A DNA stretch of 64,000 nt, from NCBI GenBank assembly GCA_008973525.1, contig WACJ01000045.1:1116001-1180000 (forward strand). Direction: 5' to 3'. This DNA comes from Stenopsyche tienmushanensis (lineage: Eukaryota; Arthropoda; Insecta; Trichoptera; Stenopsychidae). Below are positions 57,193-64,000 of this stretch, in pieces (the first letter of the stretch is position 1; every line of letters starts with the position of its first letter). The translations under genes were made by a program, and so were the position numbers. The notes below the pieces were generated by a model. The model searched no databases and had not been told where the DNA came from. It worked only from the letters and a program-made list of their open reading frames with translations.

Positions 57193-58689
57193 TTTTATCA
57201 TAAAATATTATAAATACTCATAAGAAAAAATCTAGAAGAGCTTGCTAGAATGAACGGACGGAAATGAATGAAAAAGGCTCATTCATATCATTAATGATTT
57301 CTAAAAAAATATTTCATAGCAGATGAGGGTTTAGGGCTGTGATTGGCGTCTGGGAGGATATAGAACGGGGGCTGCATTACGCGAGTAATCCTAATTGTGA
57401 CCTGAGGGACGAAACTGAACTCATCCGGAAATGTGCTCGAATACAATCATTTTTGATAGTTTATTTATGTTATATGTTTTTTAAGTATTTCATATTTCAG
57501 TACTCATATTTACATCCTAATATCCATATTTTTGATTTCGGAATCTCTAATACAACACGATGAACGGCATCGATATTTGTATGCGAATTGAATTTCCAAT
57601 CGCACCACATATTGTACTATTGGGGGATTTCAAAAGAAGATTTATTGCCTACATTTTTTGCTAATAATAGACAGAATAAAAAAAACAGAGGATTCTGTCG
57701 AGGCTCGAGTTTCTCTCCTTGCAGATTGCACGGCGAGGACACCGAGCAATATCGAGCCGAACGCCTCTGTCTATCGTCCCGCAGGACCTCGACTTCGGGC
57801 GTCTGGTCAGGTCAGATAACAGAATCCGTCGGACGGGGGATGCTTCAATTAAATATGGGAAATTACTATTCATATCCAACAAAACGGTACTCGATTTATT
57901 TTAAATGCTTCAAGTAAACATTTCACAAAGAAGACTTGACACGAAAATTAAATATTCACGTCAACAAATGGAGATTTAACATAAATATGCCAATATTAAA
58001 CGTTAAGCATATTAAAGTGATCATCGACGATTTACATATGAATTATGAGTTTGTTGCAGACGACTTGAATTTGATCTCTGAATTATAAAATAACCGATTT
58101 GGATAACAAAACATTAACATTGACTGAAAACTAATCCTCGCCAAAAATGCATATTTAAATGAGATAACGACCGAGTAAAAGCGGCGAAACCCATCTTTAG
58201 CGTCGCAAATGCGAAGATGCGCAAACGCGATTTGGCAAGCGAAGAAAGGGAGGTAGGTCGGACGGGATAAAGAAGAGACGTGCGGGCGGTAGATAAGGGT
58301 GCAGGGCGTATTCCCGGCTACCCTCAGATAAGCATGACGAGACCCGCCCAGATTCAGCGGCCCGCCTCTCGAGCCTCCCGACCCTCCCCGGGGACTGGGG
58401 ACTCCTCTCCTTTGTCTATGACCACCTTGAGCCGCTCGAAACGGACAAAATCACTTTATTACTCGTAATTGTCCAATTTAACAAATAATCCCCTCGCAAG
58501 GCTGTCGTAGGCCCGATAGCCTTCGGCTCCCTACATCCAAGCGGAATTTTGACCTACTTTCATGTTTATTTTGCACATTTGCACAGAAATAAATCCATAA
58601 CTATTCGACATCCCGTGTGTTTCGTATTCATTTGAGCATTTTGAAAATGATTCATATTCGTTTGATTAAAAAATATTGATAAATGAGTG
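57193..58689. other. Unrecognised DNA with two GC-rich islands
   Basis: 57707-57850 is GC-rich and preceded by a strong acceptor-like TTTCTCTCCTTGCAG (to 57724). A possible donor CTGGTCAG/GTCAGATAA follows. 58200-58470 is a second GC-rich patch. Neither shows a recognised protein domain. They are exon-like in composition only. Confidence 0.35.
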
Positions 58690-59115
58690 CGCAAAACGTA
58701 CAATACCGACCCGGTCGAAAGTACATAGTTTTTGTTTTACTTGACCATTCCACTTTACATGAATCAACACTGATTGACCGATGATTTTATAATAAATACT
58801 AAGTTGTCCAATCAATAATATTTTCTACCGATTTTTAAATTTAAACAGCCCACCCGATCAATTTTCTTCGGTCAGCTTCGTTTTGTAATGAGAATTCGTA
58901 ATCGTTCTGTAGATATGTTCGGATATGGCGTCCAATCGCGAGGTATTCATTCGTCATGTCAGCGATCCGAAAAGCGGACCGGTTGGATACATAAATCTTG
59001 TGATCACTCGGTCCTCTTTTGCGACGAAGCTCCCTCAGAGGCTAACTTATAATACATATGTAGCTGGCGTCTAATGAGATCGCGAACGATTCTAGATTTC
59101 CCCCCACCCATAAAA
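58690..59115 (-). repeat. Family A repeat (A7, inverted)
   Basis: Runs from AGTGCGCAAAACGTACAATA and CGACCCGGTCGAAAGTACAT through CGATCCGAAAAGCGGACCGG to GATCGCGAACGATTCTAGAT. It is nearly as long as A6 in the opposite orientation. Confidence 0.7.
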
Positions 59116-59194
59116 ACTATATATTTATCTATCTTACTAATTTAAGCTGCTATCTTAGCTAGTTTTTTTAATTTTAAGCTACAAAATCTAGGTA

Positions 59195-59560
59195 ATTTCA
59201 CCCCCGCGTTCAGGTTTTGCACTTTGATGTGCACTTTTGTTAAGCGGGCTGGCATGATTCTTAATAGCGGGACCAAAAAAACAGCTCTGGTCAGTGGAGG
59301 GTGACCATATTCCTTTGTCTCAGATTTGAAGTGATGGACCACATGTTTTATCTTGAATTGATGCAAAAAGTGAGACTTATTGCTGTGAAACGTCGCCATG
59401 ACCCTGTTTTTGATCCATTGTAGCAAACGCAGCATCCATCATGCGCACAGCTTTCTCATGTCCAAATCTTCAGTCAATATGCTATGTACAGCATTTTTTA
59501 AAAAGTCAACCATGTCTGCTATCTTGCGCATTTAAAATCGACGATCGTCCAATATCATTT
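59195..59560 (-). pseudogene. mariner transposase fragment, family M2 (M2b)
   Basis: The minus strand reads FHSNKSHFLHQFKIKHVVHH, FKSETKEYGHPPLTRAVF and KVHIKVQ. This is the mariner region around the first catalytic site, normally RFVTMDETWVHHYTPETKxQS-xW. Here the DET aspartate is replaced. Upstream pieces near 59440-59560 give the KLCA(R/H)-type linker. It sits beside A7 just as M2a lies close to A4. Confidence 0.75.
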
Positions 59561-59669
59561 TATGGATTTTCGGTCCCTCGCAAAATCAATTATTCGAATA
59601 ACGAATATGAATTTGATAAAGCGTTCGAATATTTCATATATTTATACATATGTGTTTTTTAATAAGGCA

Positions 59670-60150
59670 TTTTGTAAATATTCAAATTGCAATGCAATTA
59701 ATTCGTTGCAGAGCCCCAAAAAGATGACCATGAAAGGAACAGAAAAGGAGAAAAGGCAGAAGGAAGACAATTTTTATAAAACTAAACTCCTCCAAAATAT
59801 TATCCTTAACTCTCTTAGTGGGAGCATTATCCATAATAAGCAAGACTTTCAGAAGAAGATTTATAACTAGCAGGTATTTTTTTATTTCAGAACAAGCAGC
59901 AAAATCTATCCATTCGGTAAACAGCTCTTCGTCGATCCATGCCCTGCTGTTTGATCTCCACGTAACAAGCAGCCTGTTCTTTCGCACTTTGCACTTCTTG
60001 AATGCTCACGGGTTCTCCGAAGAGTAAAAAAGAAGAGGCTTTATCTTCTTATCACCACTTGCATTCGCACAAAAGAGGAGTGTCAAATGATATTTTTATC
60101 GGTTTATGGCCTGATAATTTAGTCCAATCCAACACAGATCCACAGGTCAT
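59670..60150 (-). pseudogene. Tigger/pogo-family transposase relic
   Basis: The minus strand reads GHKPIKISFDTPLLCECKW, then after a stop and frame change FLLFGEPVSIQEVQSAK, NRLLVTWRSNSRAWID, EELFTEWIDF, IKKYLLVINLLLKVLLIMD and NAP. This is the DDE domain of Tigger/pogo transposases, with the second catalytic aspartate in the LLxxDNAP motif kept as MDNAP. The first catalytic region upstream is not readable. Later frames (to 59682) lose the PPNTTSxxQPxDQG motif. The copy is dead. Human Tigger proteins have the same WRSNxxAW block. Confidence 0.8.
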
Positions 60151-60360
60151 GTGGCATGGATGCCGACACATCAAGTCCCCCGAGCCCTGTCGGAAGACCT
60201 GGGCTAAGCTGGAATGGTCAAGCGGAAAAAGACGCTGCTCGTCTGTGCTTGGGCAATTAGAGGGAGGAGGTCCAGGACAGACGAAAATAGTGGCAAACAT
60301 TGTCGGTGGCTGGGCTGTAAGGCTAGGACTATAAGTGCCACCAAAAGAAGTATGTAAGTA
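60151..60360. other. GC-richer segment open on both strands, unassigned
   Basis: The plus frame (60002-60334) and minus frame (60052-60417) are both open. The plus frame includes WHGCRHIKSPEPCRKTWAKL and the minus frame a proline/cysteine-rich reading. Neither matches a family I recognise. It adjoins the Tigger relic and may be another insertion. Confidence 0.35.
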
Positions 60361-61021
60361 ATTGAAGAATATATTACATTTGTCAATTTCAAATACCAAA
60401 CGAAGCGTCTTCATCAACTTACCACTGCCTCGTCAACTTGCATTATTTTTCATCTATTCTGAACTATTGTTGATTATTTTTCTATCTCTACTTTTCGAAT
60501 AACCACCGTGTGAGATCTTGTCGACTATCTGCCTGCAAAAAATGTGCTACCTCCGATTTGCAACGTTATGGACTCGTTCTTGGCGCAATTTATTATTTGG
60601 ACACGTGTAAAGTTGAACGAATTTAGTTGTCAATTAGTAATGTTGCAAGTATGCGCTTATTCGGGCACATTAGGGAACAAGTTGGAAAGCAAGGTGCCTC
60701 TGACTACCTGTTGTGCAATTTGGAGCGCGAGCCGAGCTCATTACGTGCACCCTGCGGTCTCTAACACTCACTTTATCTCTTTTCGCATTCCTAAATGTAT
60801 CCCAATATTTTCTATTTCAAAATGATTTTTTAATTTGTCTCTGTCGCAGAAATTGTTTAATTTAATATTTAATATCTACATAAAATCCCTAGGCTAAGAA
60901 TATTTGATCATTTACCTTGTTTCGAATGCTTAAAGCGCGCGGAAGGCACATCAAGATAATAATGAGCTAATAAAATGCTTCAAAAATTTACATATTACGC
61001 AATAGCCTTTAATGTTATACA
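60361..61021. other. Unrecognised DNA
   Basis: Nothing recognised. The plus frame 60544-60825 has no domain. Confidence 0.4.
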
Positions 61022-61252
61022 AAGGGGTGATTGACCAAAGTGCAGCACCAAGAGTTTCGCCAGGTGCGAGACCTGCCACCTGTGATTAGCGATCAGCCGG
61101 GAACGGACTTCTTCCCGAAGACGAAAGCTGTGACTTGTATCGATCGAAGAGTCAAAGTCCAGGCTGAAGACGGCGCCGCCCTCGAGAAGGTCGTCGAGGG
61201 TCGCACATCTGGCCGAAAGAATGCAGCACATGAATTATGCATTAGACGATGA
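61022..61252. other. GC-rich exon-like island, strand unclear
   Basis: About 230 bp of roughly 55 percent GC in AT-rich DNA, open in one frame on each strand (61031-61252 plus, 60995-61231 minus). The minus reading includes ATLDDLLEGGAVFSLDFDSS and SHSFRLREEVRSRLIANHR, followed by a CACAG/GTGGCA donor-like site. The plus reading includes CIDRRVKVQAEDGAALEK. It could be an isolated exon of a host gene extending beyond the window or a pseudogene piece. Confidence 0.3.
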
Positions 61253-61665
61253 TCGACACGAAAAGGATCCTTATCAAATACGATGCTCCTTGCTTGATTA
61301 CGTAACGTTTCATTTTACAATATAACGGGATTGATAATGAATTTTGAGGTCGGGGAACTTATAAAAGCAAGAACAAATTTTGTTCCTCAAAGCAACAATA
61401 AGCTTGATATCTGGAATGGCATAAAACAACCCTAAAATCTAAAAATTGTTCTATTGATAAAAATAGTTTGATATTGGAAAGCAAAAAATGGTACATACAG
61501 TCTTCCATATGTGGGACTGTTTCTATAGGGATTGTCTTTATTAGATCTATGAATTTATTAAAATATCAAATATTTACCCTGAAAATACTTCTACTTGCAT
61601 TAATGATAAAAGAAAATATCTATCAAATTAAATCAACAACACCTATAATTGTATTATGAAGCATA

Positions 61666-61870
61666 TCCCGAAAGTAAGTGTACTAAATTTTTATATTTTT
61701 TTAGACATAGTGTATTTGAAAAAAATACAGTTTATTTTTGCTACACTTGTTAACTATTTTTTAAAATAATCGCCATCCCATTCAATGCATCTTGTGAGCT
61801 GTGGCACAAGTTTCTTTATGCCCTTCTCGAAAACCTCTCTTTCTGTATTTTTCTCTTCTGAAAAAAATTT
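61666..61870 (-). pseudogene. mariner M1 3' end fragment
   Basis: TA (61664-61665) then TCCCGAAAGTAAGTGTACT, followed by the inverted C-terminal coding end (CCATTCAATGCATCTTGTGA, TTTCTTTATGCCCTTCTCGA) as in M1b 26530-26620. Only about 200 bp remain. GAAGCATA precedes both this end and the next one at 61974. Confidence 0.8.
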
Positions 61871-61973
61871 TCGAATGGAATACACCATAAGCTTAAAATA
61901 TTATTTTTATATCTATTTTTCTCTAACATATTTGGATTATGATATGATTATAAATTTATTTATACGAAGCATA

Positions 61974-62864
61974 TCCAGAAAGTAAGTGTACTGTGACAAT
62001 AACGGGCTGTGGTTTTTTAAAAGTTAGCCATACTGATTGGTAGAGAGAAATCTCTTGACAAAGCGAGCATAACAGGAACACGATAATATGTATATTCACG
62101 TTGTAGTGTCCAGTTACGTGAAAAGATAAGAAAGTAAGAAATCCCGCCAAGTTCGAACGGGTCAATAGCGCCCGCGAGTTTCTTGCGGGATTGGAGATAA
62201 AAAGTGGTTGGTTCATTACACGTCTGAGTAAAAAAGATAGTGATGTCATATCAATTCCCCATTTGCTACAAACACTCAAAACAAAAATCATAGCCTCAGT
62301 GTTTTAGGACCGAAAAGGCATCATTTTGGTCAACTTTTAATGCACAACGATACGTTCGTATATTCTCAGATGAGAAATGATAGAATTGATGCAAAAATTC
62401 GTCTTGAACCATCGCCAAACACTCGATTGAAACATCATCAAGGCGATGTTTTTGTTCCGTTGTGAGCAAACATGGCACCCATCATGCGTACAGCTTTCTC
62501 ATGTCGAATTTTTCAGTCAATATGCGATGTACGACATTTTTTTATAAAGCCTACTATGTCTGCTAGCTCGCGCACTTTCAGTCGATGGTCATCCAATACC
62601 ATTTAATAGACACTTTCTATCAAAGTATTTTTTTAAACACAATATCACCATATATTATTTTTTTTTCTAAAAAATAATGGATTAACAGCTAGGGGGGGGG
62701 AGGGGGCGCAAGCTATTTGCCTCGGGCACTTCATACCTTCGTTACGACTCTGTTGAACGGGATAGTGATTATTTTAAAAAATAGTTAACAAGTGTGTCAA
62801 CAATATCTGGTTTTTTTTGTTCAAATAAACTTTTTCTAAAAAAATAGTACACTTACTTTCGGGA
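61974..62864 (+). mobile_element. mariner M1-type element with nested M2 fragment
   Basis: The left end is TCCAGAAAGTAAGTGTACT after TA (61972-61973). The right end is AGTACACTTACTTTCGGGA before TA (62865-62866). The interior has the ACAATAACGGGCTGTGG leader and broken transposase pieces seen in M1a and in the two hAT loci. 62340-62640 is foreign M2 sequence in reverse orientation. A run of 9 G followed by 5 G lies at 62692-62706. Confidence 0.82.
62340..62610 (-). pseudogene. mariner transposase fragment, family M2 (M2c), inside M1
   Basis: The minus strand reads LKVRELADIVGF, a RKAVRMMG-type piece, LLTTEQKHRLDDVSIECLAM and VQDEFLHQF. It is colinear with M2a and M2b and ends near the position of the first catalytic aspartate. 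It has stops and frameshifts. Confidence 0.75.
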
Positions 62865-62876
62865 TATGCCATGTAC

Positions 62877-63400
62877 AATAATGAAACTCGATGAAACAAC
62901 TAACGACGCTCAATTCATAGCCTACGTACATGTTAGACCTGCCAAAATAGAAAAGGATTTTTATTTTATCAGCCAATTCATAATTTGGTGGACTTTTTGC
63001 CTAAAGAAGAAGGTGTGTTTCATTGCCTTCTCTATTTTTTTCTAAAAATTTGCTTCTAAACGGGTGCTCAAAGATTTAGATATTGTTATGAAAGAGGTTG
63101 TTCAGGGCGCAAATAAGTTTAAACATCTTCATAGAGAAATTATGATTATTTCAACGAGAGTTGAAACTGTGGAGAAAGAAAGTAGAAGGTAGCTTCATCG
63201 TTTGACTATTGACTATTTGAAAGACGAAAACGCCAAGCTATCAGATGTTAACGATCTAATAACTGAGCTATGTTTTCCAGAATACATGACTAAATACAGT
63301 TGAGTATGCAGACCATTTGATTTCGAAGACTCGGTTCTTTTTTAGTTGGTGAGGGGCCGCAGCCGTAAAAGGTTAAGAGTCCCCGGTTTAGATTTTCAAA
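62877..63400 (+). pseudogene. hAT-type transposase relic with one terminal end
   Basis: Pieces include KLDETTNDAQFIAYVHVRPA, KIEKDFYFI, and in the next frame LKDLDIVMKEVVQGANKFKH, then KDENAKLSDVNDLITELCFP. The D-E-T/S-T-D opening of the catalytic core and the later VN-IK helices recall hAT transposases of the ZBED/FAM200 type. The frames change near 63050 and stops are present. The right side ends near GAGTCCCCGGTTTAG (63380-63394), a plausible hAT terminus in inverse. It lies immediately beyond the mariner right end. Confidence 0.55.
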
Positions 63401-64000
63401 AAATCTTCATAAGTGAATGATAATGCAAGTCGATCTGTAACTCATCTTTCGTGCGTAAAAAGAAGGAATATCGAAACCGTCGAAAATCTTTCGGTCGATA
63501 TAAAGTTATAAAATTAGAGGGTATCTAACCGTCCCGCCCTACCGAAGCTCCGCGGGCTTTCGCCTCATTCGATATGCAAATTTGCGTCAAACGAAAAATT
63601 CACTTTCGATAATTGCGATCCTGCCGACCAAATTACTGCCCGCTCTTACCGGATAACGTGGAGCGAGAACGCGCCACTTATCTCAACGGCCTTCCATCAG
63701 TATTCGCACTTTATTTCTTTTTTCATTATTAACTTCACTCATTTATTGAAGTGGCACTTCGCCGGTTAGCATTTTCAAAATTATTTTTAAGTTAGCACGC
63801 CTTTCTTTTATGTGACTTAAATTTCAAATCTGCGCCCCGAAATGCATAATATAAGTTTTTTATTAATGAAATAAAAAAAGCGGCGCAGAAGTCCGGTGGA
63901 GAATGGGTTGAAGTGGCGCAAGCGCATGCGCACGCGTCAGACGCGTGCCCGCCACGCGCCACCACGCGCTTCTGCCTCACGCGACACCGCCTGCCCTTAC
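63401..64000. other. Unrecognised DNA, GC-rich at the end
   Basis: No transposon signature. The last 120 bp are rich in GCGC and CACGCG, unlike the rest of the window. The minus-strand frame 63792-63980 is of unknown meaning. Confidence 0.4.

Overview
This is nuclear DNA from an animal, most likely an insect. The base composition is AT-rich and almost the whole window is made of interspersed and nested transposable-element remains. There are no bacterial-type operons. The only well-supported host gene is a two-exon secreted structural protein of the proline/valine/tyrosine-rich cuticle type (29435-31440). It has a TATA box, an initiator, a tiny first coding exon that splits the signal peptide, a 421-nt intron and a polyadenylation signal. 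The species cannot be named from the sequence.

Layout. 1-2.4 kb is unrecognised. 2.4-7.2 kb holds a TTAA-flanked short element, then a hAT element with a clear 8-bp target duplication that contains a 5'-truncated R1-clade LINE with its own target duplication, then a second R1-clade LINE relic and a copy of an unnamed TIR element (family B). 8-28 kb alternates unrecognised AT-rich DNA with mariner copies (families M1 and M2), Helitron-like ends, Tigger/pogo-like pieces and short repeats (families A, C, D, H, J). One notable block is a hAT carrying a mariner that carries a family B element (21.3-23.2 kb). 29.4-31.4 kb is the cuticle-type gene. 32.8-38.6 kb has more B, C and D copies, a Tigger-like transposase fragment and a piggyBac transposase relic. 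39-42 kb has hAT and Helitron remains. 43.9-44.9 kb is an inverted counterpart of 24.8-25.4 kb: the cysteine-rich C-terminus of a piggyBac transposase beside a TA-flanked element (family E). 47.3-48.6 kb is a second copy of the hAT-plus-mariner block. 49.6-52.6 kb holds the most intact element, a minus-strand LINE with endonuclease and reverse transcriptase in one 872-codon frame. 53-64 kb contains A copies, a Helitron with a helicase C-terminal relic, a TA-flanked Tigger-like element, a Tigger transposase relic, nested mariners and a hAT transposase relic.

How the parts relate. The host gene makes an extracellular structural protein and has no visible functional partner here. The rest is a record of insertion, nesting and local duplication by most major eukaryotic transposon groups (non-LTR, Tc1/mariner, pogo/Tigger, piggyBac, hAT, Helitron). 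Most copies are degenerate. Family names A-J, M1 and M2 are labels used only in this annotation. Repeat families were assigned by comparing copies by eye, so boundaries not fixed by target duplications are approximate. I found no convincing new biological system. The points most worth checking are the family B element, the duplicated composites and the intact LINE.
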